Source: Diphasiastrum complanatum (Eukaryota > Streptophyta > Lycopodiopsida > Lycopodiales > Lycopodiaceae). From it: DNA of 64,000 nucleotides. The DNA is taken from positions 45,699,835 through 45,763,834 of the forward strand of contig CM055104.1 of the NCBI GenBank assembly GCA_029204225.1, written 5' to 3'. This document shows, in pieces, positions 23,901 to 35,937 of this stretch. Made by a program: the position numbers and the translations under genes. A model generated the notes under the pieces. It was not told where the DNA came from, ran no database searches, and worked only from the letters and a program-made list of their open reading frames with translations. Position 1 is the stretch's first letter. Each line of letters starts with the position of its first letter.

Positions 23901-26900
23901 TATTCAAGAAAACCTTCATCGTGAGGACCTTGAGACTTTGGCTTCATAAGAGAAATCTGTTCAACCTCACCCTTCACAATTGTTCTTGCTGTTAGTCTTT
24001 CAGAAAGCATGACTAGCTTAACAGCACACACCTAATTTGCAATGTGCGATTCACTTTCTTGAGTTCAAATATGTGATGCTCTTTCCAGCATTTTAAAAAT
24101 CAAATGTACAAGACCTGGTGATACAACATAAAAGCAAACCAAGAAAACTGACAGTCTATGCTATACCTGCAAAATAAGGAATCGATTGTTGTCCAGGTCC
24201 ACTCCCTTCCCCCTTAGCTTTTTGGTAACTTCCGTAAATGTGCTAGCACGCTCATCAATGTAATACTTGGATGAATTGTCTCGAAAGGCAACACGAGTTA
24301 TTGCAAAATCAGAGCCAATGACAGGCTTGTAAGATTCGTCATCCTGTAGAAGAATACGGGAAAGAAAAACTAAGAACAACCATTGGAAAAAAGATATGAT
24401 CATGTGATACCAGCAATAACTTTACAATATAGATGTAACGGAATAAGTAGAAAGGGAGATCCAACTGCTACAAGCAAGAGAAGTGAAGCACACAATGTTT
24501 TCAATCAACATCCAATAATTCAGAAGTTTATGTTTCAACACACATAGCGATAATATTCTACAAAGGGGTTCTTGATATCACCGTATCCACAATCTCCTGG
24601 AAGTATACTGATACTCGGGCTTTGTCTAAATTTTGATGATTGGTCGAATTGTGAATGAGCTCTGAAACCTTGTTCAATCGCATCTGCCCAGCAATAAATA
24701 TAAAAGAGTCACAATTTGGTGAAGTAACAACTAACATGAGCTTGCTTCGAGTCTGAAGGGCATTAAATTTCCTATAATATCTTATCTCAAACAAACTGAA
24801 GATTTTGCTTTACAGAAGAATGCAACAGTCCTATAATCATCATGAGTAATCATCAAGATAAGAAATCAAGCCTCAACAGATTGTGCAAGAACTGTGACTA
24901 TAAATTTCAGGACCTCCCTCACAAGGGGATACTAATAAGAAACCTGTTTTGCACGCTTGCCAAAAACAAACAGCATAGCATCAATAACATTGCTCTTCCC
25001 ACTTCCATTTGGTCCAACCACCGCAGAGAAACACTGCATGCAATATTGTGATGTCTGTTAGTGAAATTACAAAGAGCATAGCAAGTGCAAACAAAATCAA
25101 CTCAATCTATCATACATCCCAATCTTTAAAAAAATTGAATGCAACATTCTCGCATTAGTGTTTGAGTTGTGGATCAAGATAACTCTTGCTAGTTAGTTCA
25201 CTGAGACTCAAGGCTGCAAGCTCCCTTGTCAGGCTGGTTGTGACATGAACACTTCCTGATTTATAGGTTAATACTAACATTCATCACAAACTGTGCTGAC
25301 AACAACTAAACCTTTGACTTCTTGAAAACTTAATGTAAACAAGCTCGGCTTAGAACTACACACACAAGTTATTTAACACCTCTCAACATCCCATGGCTGT
25401 CATGAAAACTTGTCCCATCACTCTCAAAAATGTACCTCTAATGCCAAGAGGGACTCACAAGGCAAGACACAGGACTCCTGAAGCACTGCCCTTTCTACCT
25501 CCTAGAGTCTCTTCTTTCACTAGCCTAGAATGTAAAACTTGTCCCACCTCATTCAAAAATGTACCATTTATGCCAATAGCAAGTACTCTTAAGGCAAGAC
25601 AGATGACCCCTACAGCACTAACCTATACCTCACGAGTCACAAGCATGGACACACATCTCCATGAACTTTATCATAGCAGTCATATTAGGAATCCTGAATT
25701 AGATCAACGAATTCCATGACCCACCAATTGAGTAGATCATTCTTTTCATTCTGGCTCTACTTCAACAGATTCACCTCCAAATGCAAGATAGGCACCTGTT
25801 CAATGAGGGCTTCTATCAACTACTGCAACACAAGTAAAGATATATATCAATGAGACACAAGTATCTACCACTTAACACAGGTAAAGGTGTACATAATGGT
25901 TGAGGCAATTTCCAATCCTACAACAAATTCAAAACTGAAATCACAATTCTATTCGAAGTGTCCCTCTTCATCACGATTGTTGCTACTATTGATCTTTTTG
26001 TTGTTTGCCATAGGTACGATCTTCATGGTTGGCTGTAATTCTCTTCCTATGTTCTTGATCTATAGAACTAGTTTCATATGTATACATATCTTTTGAGGTA
26101 TCTACTACTCATATACATATATGTATAGCATTCATGGTTTGTCGAGCTAGCTTGGAGTATATTTGTTCCTCTTATGCCCTCTATTGATAATTGCCATACT
26201 CCTAGTCTATAGCAATTATATGGTATAACACAATCATGTTAATGCTGCAATATTACTCCTTTTGATACCCTTATCTGGCATTCCCAATTTATCAAGTGAG
26301 CATGGCATCCATTTGGCTACAATAGAGTTCTTATGGTACACTAAAAACCTCGAATTACTATTAATTCCTTTACTTGGCATTGTTGGAAAGTTCAACTTGC
26401 ATGGCATATTTGTCTTCAACAAAATTTTATTAATACATTTTAGTAAGTTTCTCACAATATGTGATAATTAGTTCTTACACTACAATTTTACACAGTCCAA
26501 ATATTGGTATTCAAACTACATTTCTATCTGTAGCACAGACCTATAAGCGAAGTGAAATATGCATCTCTACAATTGCGGGCTAGAAATCTGATGAATACCT
26601 ATGGTGGGACTCGGGTATCACTACGAAATGACTGCAGGTAGGCCACCGAGATGGAGATTTACCAAAAGGCAGGCTGAACCTTGAAAGCCAACAAAATTTG
26701 AGACTCCGGCAACTGAAAGGGTCATAAGGGTTAAGCATATTAATTTGGAGCTCTGGGTACAATACAAGACCGTATCTCCTAATAGCACCACCTCCAACAA
26801 ATGCTACAGAAGCCTAGGTATTTTACTCGCAGTTGCACAGTATGTGGACCAAAAACTTGTGATATAGAAATGCAAGCAATCCTGCATGAGCTTCAAGAAG

Positions 26901-27528
26901 AGGCGCCAATACTGCGTGGAAGCGCACCAGAACTTCTAAAAGGGGTGATATTGAGTTAAATGAAGAGGGCAAGCATTGCCATCTGGGCTGCAACACGAAC
27001 TAATTCTAACCTTCTCTTTAGTCTAGTAACACTTCTAAAGTCCAGCTTCACTCGGAATCACGATTACAGATCGGACAAACTCATCACAATTTATAAAAAC
27101 ATTGGCTCGCTTGCTGGGGGCTCTGCAAGTCTGAAAGCATCAGAGCAGAATGCCAGCCTAATCGGAGAAAGGTAAGCTCCAATGTACTCAGCAATGTTAA
27201 GCTCTGCTGCTATTAAACCATAACTCAACACATCTATACAAAACCGGGTAGTGAAACAGAGCCAGCTCAAAAATTAGCGACTAAACTTTGAAAATAAGGA
27301 TCAAGTACATCGTCTGAACATTTTAAGAATGGGCAAAGAGGTAGCAGCTGAGCTGACCTTGTGGAAAGGACCGACACGCTGTTCGCCAGCGTAGGATTTG
27401 AAATCCTCCATGACCATCTCTCGGATGAATAATCTGGGACGATGATGCCCATTTTCTGATCCCAAATCTGGAACAGCAGCAGCATCATCATCAGGAGCAG
27501 AAGGAGCAGCATCCATCATTCCCACCAT
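13397..27528 (-). CDS. SMC4: SMC4, ATPase subunit of condensin (28 exons)
   Basis: SMC4 pairs with SMC2 in condensin, which loops and compacts chromosomes for mitosis and meiosis. Exons on the minus strand, read by hand: 27528-27358, 25033-24944, 24683-24582, 24343-24167, 23971-23841, 23667-23589, 23393-23236, 23092-23018, 22804-22676, 22592-22448, 22300-22170, 21940-21788, 21654-21465, 21251-21118, 20932-20774, 19385-19077, 18868-18692, 17060-16977, 16844-16635, 16546-16457, 15705-15584, 15453-15298, 15126-15019, 14911-14851, 14714-14580, 14089-14002, 13758-13686, 13541-13397. All introns are GT-AG. The product is about 1260 residues, close to the usual plant length of about 1240. Other ATGs lie 3 and 4 codons in; the first was chosen. 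Exon 8 is one base short of phase by my count. Confidence 0.95.
15019..18868 (-). CDS. SMC4: SMC4 exons 17-23: second coiled coil
   Basis: These exons encode a long Glu/Lys/Gln-rich coil. Recognisable SMC4 words are [15 protein letters not shown] (exon 18), [16 protein letters not shown] (exon 19), [14 protein letters not shown] and LDSIAEY (exon 22), and [15 protein letters not shown] (exon 23). Intron 17 (17,061-18,691) is 1.6 kb with nothing recognised in it. Intron 20 (15,706-16,456) contains a perfect 90-bp duplication. All exon phases close. Confidence 0.92.
15780..15980. repeat. Perfect 90-bp direct duplication in SMC4 intron 20
   Basis: The 90 bases at 15,780-15,869 recur without a visible change at 15,891-15,980, separated by 21 bases. 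The unit begins GATTCCAGAAAAGC and ends GCATGCAACAT. It lies wholly within the intron and does not touch splice sites. Confidence 0.95.
19077..21654 (-). CDS. SMC4: SMC4 exons 13-16: hinge domain
   Basis: The hinge dimerises with SMC2 and contacts DNA. It starts near [13 protein letters not shown] (about residue 566), split across exons 13 and 14, and goes on with [32 protein letters not shown]. Exon 15 has [14 protein letters not shown] and [15 protein letters not shown]. Exon 16 has [23 protein letters not shown] (SGTMSGGG at about 701-708) and starts the second coil. The intron before exon 16 (19,386-20,773) is about 1.4 kb and holds a 52-bp minisatellite. Confidence 0.95.
19721..19868. 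repeat. 52-bp minisatellite in SMC4 intron 15
   Basis: The word GATCAG recurs at 19,725, 19,777 and 19,829, giving a 52-bp period and nearly three units. Each unit carries CGTTCCT(G/C)TTTGGCA and TTTGCAGCCC. Units differ by a few bases. Confidence 0.9.
20130..20335. repeat. Imperfect direct repeat in SMC4 intron 15
   Basis: Two segments share GCAAAAAA(T)ATATGCAA, ATGGGTATCA(G/A)TAGAAAGAG and GATTACGAT, about 140 bp apart. This may be an old duplication or paired repeat fragments. Confidence 0.5.
21788..23971 (-). CDS. SMC4: SMC4 exons 5-12: first coiled coil
   Basis: Exon 5 starts [30 protein letters not shown], the head-to-coil junction of SMC4. Exons 6-12 are rich in Glu, Lys, Leu and Gln with heptad character ([74 protein letters not shown]). 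Exon 8 (23,092-23,018) reads well at both ends. Its two halves ([15 protein letters not shown] and KHNQQQE) are offset by one base at the run TACACAAG, so either a base is missing in the sequence or the exon is damaged. Confidence 0.9.
24167..27528 (-). CDS. SMC4: SMC4 exons 1-4: N-terminal ATPase head
   Basis: Exon 1 ends with [18 protein letters not shown], the usual SMC opening. Exon 2 carries the Walker A loop GPNGSGKSN (about residues 64-72). Exons 3-4 carry [38 protein letters not shown] and [13 protein letters not shown], all typical of SMC4. Phases join cleanly (lengths 171, 90, 102 and 177). Intron 1 is the longest at about 2.3 kb (25,034-27,357). It holds an imperfect tandem duplication at about 25,409-25,650 and nothing coding. 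Confidence 0.95.
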
Positions 27529-27760
27529 TCGTCTCCAATTCCAATCGTCTCCAATTCCAACTGCGATCAGCGATTACACAAAACAAAAGAGTGCAAAACT
27601 CTTCGCTATCAAATTCAAATTCCTCGAGAAAAAGAAAGAAAGAAAGGAAAAGAGAGAGAGACAGAGAGGCGGGAATTTAAAGACTTGATTTTTCACTTCA
27701 CTTTTTGTCCCGCTCCCGCCACAGGTCACGTGACCCGCATCGTCACGTGACCCACCTTGT
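27529..27760 (-). promoter_or_regulatory. SMC4 upstream region with E2F-type site and paired G-boxes
   Basis: Upstream of the ATG on the gene strand lies ATTCCCGC(C) (27,668-27,676), a match to the plant E2F consensus WTTSSCSS. Further up are two copies of GTCACGTGACCC, each with a CACGTG core (27,727-27,732 and 27,744-27,749). E2F control is known for many S-phase and mitotic chromosome genes, so this fits a condensin gene. A 16-bp direct repeat (GTCTCCAATTCCAA core, 27,532-27,562) lies in the presumed 5' UTR. No TATA box or start site was fixed. Confidence 0.5.
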
Positions 27761-27779
27761 CTATGAAAAAATGCCCACA

Positions 27780-30700
27780 AAATTTTAAAATAAATCCTAC
27801 CAAAAACGAAATTTAAGGTTTTGGAAACCTCCATTTTTGAGCCATTGCAAGCTACGCACCTCGAATCAGGGACCAAAGAAACTTTGGATGCCAAGCTAAG
27901 ATGCCAAGCTAATCAACTGAGCCAACCCCTTGGATCCATCCATCCATTGCAAGTTCTGAGCCCATCGAACACTAAAGTTGAGTTTTATTTTTATGTAAAT
28001 TAGCTCTCAAATGATTTTATTGCGAGATTTTTATTTATAGTTTGAAAAAGGTAATTAGGTTGAGCCTAGACTCTAGTAATCTCTAGGACTAGCTTATAGT
28101 AAATTGCAACAAGCCTGAAGTAGAGCATGAGGTAGCATTTGTAGTATGAGTTTGAACTAAAGCAACAAAAGATATACAGTAAAGTAGACGTAAAATTCCA
28201 ATGGAAGTGGTTGATTCAATAAGTGGCATTTGGTGAAGTTCTCTTGTTTACTTCGCTTGATGTGGTTGCTTGGAAACTCCAAGTTTTGTTTGACTTTTGA
28301 GGACATGTTTTATTTTAAAATAAGTGATAATGTATTATGAGAGGTGTCGGGTAGAGGACATTTTACCCACTAATTCCAAAAAAAAAAATCTGGAAAGCCG
28401 AATTAGGAAAAATGTCCTCTACCCGGCACATTCCATTGCATAATGGGTGCCTTGACTTTTTTCACATGTACATTATGAAGCATAATAAGCAGTTTGACTT
28501 TGACTGACCACTCTGGACATGCCATGTGGCAACTGTATGGACACGCATGATAGAAAGCGTAGCACCTGCGTTTGGAAAAAAGTACACATATATTCTGCTT
28601 TTTAGTTTGTTCAAAAAATGGGCATCATAGTCATAAGGTATCAATGGCAAGTTTATGTAACCACATGAAAAAAACGTTGACCTGATTTTGTAAAGAGGTC
28701 CCAAAGAAGAAGTTGCCCAGATTATTCATTATAAACTATACAACATGATCAAACCAAATGATAGATGAGTTATTTTTGCATTTGTCTCCACATCTACATT
28801 TGAAAAACGCTCTTTTCCAGTTCCATACACATGTTTGATGGAGATTCATTCTATTGAAGCCAGTCTCAAAATGTCCTCTAACTCTAGCCCAAATTTGCTC
28901 AAAAGGGCAGCGGGAAGATTTAAACTTGTTCATGTGTGTAATGGCCATCAAAGGCAATAGGAGTCATAAGAGTAGGATTTCTGTGCAAAGCATTATGTCT
29001 ATAGGTCTGTATTTCTTATTCAGTAATTATGTGCAAAAACAATCCAATGATCAATAGTAAACGAACAAGGAAGTTGACAGAAGGAAGGTTTTAAAGTTTG
29101 AAAGAGGTACAAGTGGACTTAAACTCGATAATATGTCTGGGTCCCATATGAACATTGCAACTCTTGGCTTGATAAAATTTAACAAAACTAAAAATTCTCC
29201 AAGATGAATGACAAAGTTTTAAACTAGCCTTCAAGTGCCATTTAATAAACAAGCAAGAGAACGAGTACTTTCAACAATAATCCAAGCTAGGTCATTTTCT
29301 ATTCAAAGTCAAGCAAAAGAAGAAAATTCAATGCATACAAAGGAAAAGAAGAACAAAGCAATAATACTAACAACGACCTACCAATCAAGAGTTTGAATTT
29401 TTACAGAGATTCATTGCCTTGCAGGACGATGATGATGTGGATAGAAGGGAAGTTACTACAAATGCTACCGGCCAGTAGTAATAATAGTAGTAATTCAGCT
29501 CGGTACTAACAGTAATAAGCGAAAAGGTTTTTTACAGTTATGTTACCGTAATAGAGTTTTTTATACTATCCATGTGTTGAGATTGAATGTAATAATGCAA
29601 AAAAAGCACCTTTCCAAGTATGACAAAGGAAAGGAACTTTCTTTTCACTCTCTACAGTACATACAAGTAGCATCAAATAGATCCAACTTTAATTCTTACA
29701 AAGTTATTGTCTCACAAGTCATTGTAGCTATGTATTGTTGTAACAAACAACAAGCTTTTCTCAACGAAGTGAAAATTCGAATAGATACCTTTCAAAAATA
29801 CATTGTTATGAGAGATAAAGTATGCCTAATGATCCAAGGATGCGCGTTCGGGGGGGGGGTTTTGGCATTTTTGCGTCCGCGTCCAGACGTGTCCACGTCT
29901 GCGTCCAATATTTTTTTTTTTTACTAAAAAATAAAAAAAATTAAAAGAAAATTTTTTTGCGTCTGGGGTGGAATGTTTGCTGATTTCATCAAACTAAGTC
30001 TTCTTGATTTGTCACATTGTATTGGTGATATCACATTGCTAACAGCTTTTTACATCATCAACAATTAGCTTCACGAGCTATTTGCTTTCGAATTTGTCTA
30101 CTCTTGAGACATCATTTAGTTCAATTTTATTTCGAATTCTTGATATACAAGTAAGTCCTTTTATCATGCTTTAGCATTCAATAAACTATATTTGTCCAAT
30201 ACAGAAGTGTATGCTTTAGTCTTAAAGCTTATGATTTGTTCGTATATATGAAGGGCTTTCAAAGGATATAAACACATTACTTAAACATCGCTTTTTATGA
30301 AAGCACAATGTTAGGATTTAGGACTTGTTTATTAAACAATAAGTTGTTGTTTGTAACTCAAACTGGTTTATTGTTGGCTAGCAAAGAGTATGTAATTGGT
30401 GGAAGAACCATGGCATAATCACAAGAAAACCTAATGATGCATATCCACCCTCTGGTTGTCAAGAAGGGTTAGTTCCACAAGGATAGGTCTCTAACTATGG
30501 TTAGTTGCTTATTCTAGTTGCTTTTCTACAAACTACTAACACTAACCCCCAAAATTAACTCTATCATTAGCTTATTGCTTTTAATCTAATGGAGAATCAT
30601 TAAAGCATAAATCAATGAAATAATAGAGCATAGAAAACTAGAAAGCTTCAATGAAAAGCATTAGACACAAAGCAAAAGCTCACGAGGATGCTTGATTCCA

Positions 30701-31118
30701 CAAAGTGATAGAGTTTCCTCCTCTTTGTTAGCATGTAAAATGAAGTACAAGAGGTGCCTTTTTATTCTTGGGGAGGCCCTTGCCCCTTAGCTTCAATTGG
30801 CAACTTCATGGAAGGGAGGATTGAAATCCTAACCCTTTAAAAGAAACACATCTAACTATAAGGTGCACAAAGAAGCACACTCTACCTACCACCACTTTGA
30901 CTTTGACTAGTACTTAGGATTTAAACAAAACTTAATCAACTTAGACTTTGGGCCATTTACATTTTTTTTTACAAGGCCCAAGTATATTTTATTTCATAAT
31001 ACAATGATTTACACGTGCTCATTGGGCTATGAGCTTACACATGCAAGATGCCATGGCCCTCGCACCTAATTTATTTATGTACAAGAAATACCCTCAACAG
31101 GGGCCCTGACTTGAAGTA
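27780..31118. other. Unassigned intergenic DNA
   Basis: About 3.3 kb without a supported gene. It contains a foldback at 28.3-28.45 kb. A short GC-rich block near 29,850-29,950 has a G run, GCGTCC words and a 7-bp hairpin (CAGACGT-GTCC-ACGTCTG, 29,884-29,901). Short ORFs here lack homology or codon character. Confidence 0.5.
28325..28450. repeat. Foldback (inverted repeat) element, MITE-like
   Basis: The arms CGGGTAGAGGACATTTT (28,348-28,364) and its exact complement (28,409-28,425) flank a loop of about 44 bases. Homology continues outward in weaker form (TATTATGAGAG against CATTATGCAATGG). It could be a small MITE or a hairpin transcript. No target duplication was confirmed. Confidence 0.55.
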
Positions 31119-31951
31119 GTGTCAGTCACTCGACACTATGGCTATGGTGACGTTCGAGACTCTTGGCGTCACTTTATTAGTTGGCTCGTCACCTGTTCCA
31201 CGTATTTTAACCGAGCTATGTTGCGGGCGTTGGTGAGAGGAAAAACAAGAATGAGCGATCAAGTCATAGTTGAGAGATCCAAGTTTGGAATTTTGCAGGC
31301 TATGGGTCGCCAATGAGGGGCGCTCTATCATATAGTCGTGCCAAAGGCAGCTGGTCGTTGATGTTGTTGGATGCCATGGCTTTATTCGGATCAAAAAATA
31401 TTGGTGGCAAAAGTTCATCCCATTTGGTGGGGGACCTGCATCAGGATTTCTAAGTCCCGGGCAAATTCTACGACTGTGCAGACTGTGGGATCAGGGCACT
31501 TGATTTATTGTTTGTAAAATTGGACTAGAGTCCATTTGGGGTCTACGTCCGTGCCTCGTCGATGCTCTGAATTTATCTTTGGCCAGTCCATGGTTCTGAA
31601 TACAGTCATCCCACAATGCGCCCATTTATGTCTACATGGAATGGGAACGTAGTGGGGATTGATCCGCAACTGCCTCAGGGTAGACACATACACCCTGATG
31701 GCAGACAAAGTTTTCTTGAAAATGTGTTGCCGCCATGTAGGTTCTGGTGCCATTGCCAAAAGGCATGTGATCTCGTTCTCTTTTATGTCTTTGGCAATGA
31801 ATGTGATCTTCCACCCGCCGCATGAGGACTCATGTGGATGTTGCACGAGGAATTTGTCGATTTCTTCCTCATGCTCTTGGGTTTTCAGAACGCACGATTG
31901 GCTGATATTGAGCGAGACCCTTGGGAGGTTGATGTCTATTGCTCCTCTGCC
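31119..31951 (-). pseudogene. Family P copy C, C-terminal part (unknown protein)
   Basis: The minus-strand frame 31,984-31,505 is protein-like over about 150 codons below the copia-2 junction (words INLPRVSLNISQSC, QEHEEEIDKFLVQHPHESS, AMAPEPTWRQHIF, RINPHYVPIPCRHKWAHCG). Shifted frames continue to about 31,119 (CTVVEFARDLEILMQVPHQMG). It is the continuation of the sequence at 37,995-38,754 across the copia-2 insertion. No family is recognised. It has stops and shifts, so it is not expressed as one protein. Confidence 0.5.
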
Positions 31952-31956
31952 GCAAT

Positions 31957-32230
31957 ACTTAGAATTTGCTTTGCATAGGAACACAGATCATGCCAGTCAG
32001 TAACACAAACAGAAAACACTCTCCTCAACAAGCTCACATAGCAATTGTATTTCTCAAAATGAAATTACACTGTACATATAGTTGTTCACTCAGGCGACCC
32101 ATGCATGACCCAGGTTGCCGTTGGCGGGACGCGTGTCCTGTCGACTTGCCTCGTGGCGAGGCCAACTGATCCTTATTTATGAGAGGACCCACAGTACAGT
32201 AACACAGTGATTCTAACTTTAATTCTAACT
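31957..32230 (-). repeat. copia-2 3' LTR
   Basis: On the minus strand it follows a polypurine tract (AAGGGAGAG, 32,231-32,239). It begins AGTTAGAATTAAAGTTAGAATC and ends AAATTCTAAGT. The other LTR lacks the 12-bp duplication of TTAGAATTAAAG at its start. Confidence 0.85.
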
Positions 32231-32283
32231 CTCTCCCTTAAAGTAGAGTCACTTTTTATACAGTCATATAGATAGCTTTAAAG

Positions 32284-33897
32284 TCAAAAAACTTTAAGTA
32301 CAGAAAGCTTTGATCTAAATTTATCAGACTTTTCTCTAGTAAGTGGCTTAGTGAAAATATCAGCTAGTTGTTCTTCTGTACTACAATGAACAACATGAAT
32401 TTCACGACTCAACTGCCTCTCACGTATGAAGTGATACTGAATCTCAATGTGTTTAGTTCTCGCATGGAACACTGGATTCTTTGCTAGCTGAATGCCACTC
32501 TGACTGTCGCTATGTAAAGTCGTGGGATTTTTCTGCTTCATGCCAATTTCTTCCAAGATTTGTCTCAACCATATAGCTTCATGTGCAGCACTACACATTG
32601 CCTTATACTCTGCTTCTGTGGTGGAAAGAGCAATTGTACTTTGCTTCTTACTAGACCAGGAAAAGCAACTACCACAAAACTGGAATATATATCATGTGGT
32701 GGATCTACGATCATCATAGTCACCTCCCCAGTCCGCATCCACATAGCCACACAACTCAGGTAAACCATCATGCTTCCTGTAAATCAAGCCATACTCTGAA
32801 GTGCCTTTCACATAACGCAAAATATGTTTAGCTGCCTTCCAATGTGTTTCCGTAGGTGCTGCCATAAACTGACTTACAATGCCAACAACATAGCATATAT
32901 CTGGTCTAGTCGTAGTAAGGTAAATCAAGCTCCCTACTAACTGTCTATATAGAGTAGCATCAAATGACTGTGACTCATCAAGCTTAGAAAGCTTTTTACC
33001 TGGTTCAATAGGAGTGTTTACTGGTTTGCAATCCTGCAACCTAAACCTGTGCAACAACTCTTTGACATACTTCACCTGTGTTAAACCCACTTCATGTCTT
33101 TTTTGCCACACTTCTACTCCAAGGCAGTAATGCATTAGGCTGAGATCTGTCATCTCAGATTGTTCCATGAGGTCTTTTTTGATCATGTCTATCATCTCTT
33201 GATTATTTCCCGTAATAATCAAGTCATCAGCATAAAGAGCAATCAAAGCAACCATACCATCAAAGCATAAGACATATAGATTTGGATCAGAATGTGTTCT
33301 CACCATCCCCTTTGAACGAAAGTAGGCATCAATCCTGCTATACCACGCACATGGTGCTTGTTTAAGACCATAAAGCGCTTTCTTCAAGCGACATACTTTA
33401 TTTTCCTGTCCTTTCGTTACAAAGCCTTCAGGTTGATCCATGAACACTTCTTCTTCTAACTCACCATTTAGAAAAGCAGATTTCACATCCATCTGATGCA
33501 AAGGCCAACGAAAATGTGAAGCTAAAGCAATAAGTAGACGTAGAGTATTCCACTTACAAACTGGCGCAAAGGTCTCCTCATAGTCGATGCCTTTAATTTG
33601 TGCGTACCCTTTGATCACCAATCTTGCTTTGTGCTTTGCTATACTTCCATCTGCATGGTACTTAGTCCTGTATACCCATTTGCAACCAATGGGTTTCTTG
33701 CCAACTGGTGGTTCTACTAAGTCCCATGTGCTATGCTTAGCAATTGACTCCATCTCCTCTCCCATGGCCTTGACCCAAATGTCATCATCCTTTGCTTCAC
33801 CATAAGTCGAAGGTTCTTTGCTTTGAATAATGCTAGATAAGAGAGCATAATTTGCTTGATACCTTTCAGGTAGTATCTTCTTTGTTGTTGATCTTCG
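32284..33897 (-). pseudogene. copia-2 reverse transcriptase and RNase H
   Basis: RT has WVYRTKYHADGSI, GIDYEETFAPV, MDVKSAFLNGELEEEVFM, LYGLKQAP and the catalytic box YADDLIITG (about 33,225). RNase H has YVDADWGGDYDDRRST, then a TGA at 32,692-32,694 in a conserved stretch, and continues in the same frame with SKKQSTIALSTTEAEYKAM and KHIEIQYHFIRE to 32,284. A TAA at 33,898-33,900 separates it from the upstream pol frame. Otherwise the enzyme core is kept. Confidence 0.92.
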
Positions 33898-35904
33898 TTA
33901 CTCTCCCTGGTTAGATGATCCTGGAAAGTCATCTATGTCGCGGCTCTCCATCAATCTCTCAAACCACTTAGGGAGCTTTTTGTCAGGTGATCGGCTTCCT
34001 GGTGAAAATGTATCCCATGGTACATCCTTCTCCTTGCGTTTGTCACCTGCAACTTCAATCATTCTTGTACCAAAAGGTTTGTCCCTACCTCTCCAACCTG
34101 TTTCTTGAGATTGAGTAGTAGTATCTTGAGATGTATCCTCATGTTCATCATTCGGAAGGTCAATGAATGGATCATCATCATGTGGTATCCTCACTATACC
34201 ATCTTTCCCACTGGATTTGTCTATCTTCTCATCATCCTCGTCTTCATACATCTTGGATTCATCAAAGATAACATCACGGCTTATATGAATTTTGCTTTCG
34301 ATTGGATCAAAACATCTATAGCCCTTCACACGATCATCATATCCTAGAAATATGCACTTGATAGCTTTTACATCAAGTTTACGTCTCTCTTCCTTAAGAA
34401 TGTGTACAAAGGCCTTACATCCAAAGATTCGCAAGTGGTTCACCTTTGGCTTCTTCTTCGTGAATGCCTCCTCAGGTGTTATCTTTGGTATGGCAATGGT
34501 AGGACTTCTATTTTGAAGATAGACTGTCGTGCTACATGCTTCTGACCAAAAATCTTTTGGTAGTTTCATCTCAGCTAGCATAGATCTGGCACTTTCCACA
34601 ATCGTACGATTCTTGCGCTCAACTACACCATTGAGAGCAGGAGTATGAGCTTGCGTAAGTTGTCTTTTAATCCCAAATTGATCACAAATATCATTGAAGT
34701 CATTAGACTTATACTCACCTCCACTATCTGATCTTAGGACTTTGATCTTCCTACCTGTCTGATTTTTGACCAATGCTTTGAAGCTCTTGAAGTTATCAAA
34801 TGCATCTGATTTTTTCTTCAAGAAGTAGATCCATGTTTTACGTGACATATCATCAATAAAGGTCATGAAATAGAAGGCTTTACCTATGGACATGGTCCTC
34901 ATAGGCCTGCATAAATCTGTGTGGATTAAATCTAGGATGTTCTTTGCTCTTGCAACACCCCCTTTATTGAACTTCTCTCGATGCTGCTTCCCATATACAC
35001 AAGATTCGCACATTGATTTCAAGTGATCCTTTATGGTAGGCAATCCTGTTACCATCTCCAATTTTCTCATCAAACAGAGGCTTCCCAAGTTCAAGTGACC
35101 AAGCCTCTTGTGCCACGACTCAGTTTGCGAAGGAGTGGACGATACAAGTCCATGTTGCCCCTTGATTGTAGCATTCAACCTATACAATTTTGTATTGGGC
35201 TCTCTTACTTCATCCGCAATAACTTTGAACTTTTGGTTCGCATCCTTCACAAAGCAACAATCATGGGCGAATTCTACTTTCAACTTTTGATCAGTAATGA
35301 CTCCAACATAAAGTAGATTTTTTTTCAAACCTGGTACGTAAAGTACCTCCCTGATCATCCTGCTTTTGCCATCAGGTAGTTGGATTGAAACTGTGCCTAT
35401 CCCCTTGATCATGCACACCTCACCATTTGCTTGTGAAACAAACGTTCCATTATCCAACACCTTCAAACTACTGAACCAATTCTTGTTATCTGTCATGTGT
35501 CTTGCGGCTCCTGAGTCAATATACCATGCTTGATCATCTTGATTAGATGACAATCCAGATATGAAGATGCTAGAGTCTTCAATCTCACCCTCATCGACAA
35601 GGTTACCTGCTTGTTTTGGTTTCCCCTTGCCTTGTTCTGCCAGAAATTTGCGACATTCACTCTTCCAATGGCCCTTTTTACCACAATGGAAGAATTTGAC
35701 TTTATTCTTAGTTTTGCTGGAAGATCCCTCATCCTCCTGAGACTTGGCAAATTGCTGCTTACACTTCTTCTTGCCCTTGCCCTTGCCTTGTTTTTGGCGT
35801 GTCGCAAGTGCCTGATCGTCAGTATTTTGACGTCTAGCTTTCACCATTTCTCGTCGTTGCTCTTCCTGCATCAATATTCCTGTGAGCTCGTCAAAGGTTG
35901 ACAA
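33898..35904 (-). pseudogene. copia-2 zinc knuckle, protease and integrase (668-codon ORF)
   Basis: In order: a basic linker; a zinc knuckle reading FFHCGKKGHWKSEC, so the first zinc Cys of CX2CX4HX4C is Phe; protease WYIDSGAARHM; GAG-pre-integrase WHKRLGHLNLGSL with CESCVYGKQHREKF; and an integrase core with HTDLC, RSDSGGEY and NGVVERKNRT, so all three acidic residues are present. The C-terminal part has HLRIFGCKAFVHI and a DRVKGYRCFDP module. The frame starts inside gag (STFDELTGILMQEE); the ATG at 35,904 is not a true gag start. Confidence 0.93.
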
Positions 35905-35937
35905 TATTTATCTTGATGGTATTCCGCTTACGAACAT

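Noticed and set aside
29884-29901. Small hairpin with ACGT cores as a regulatory site
   Set aside because: A 7-bp stem in a GC-rich repeat context is too short to interpret, and no gene lies nearby.
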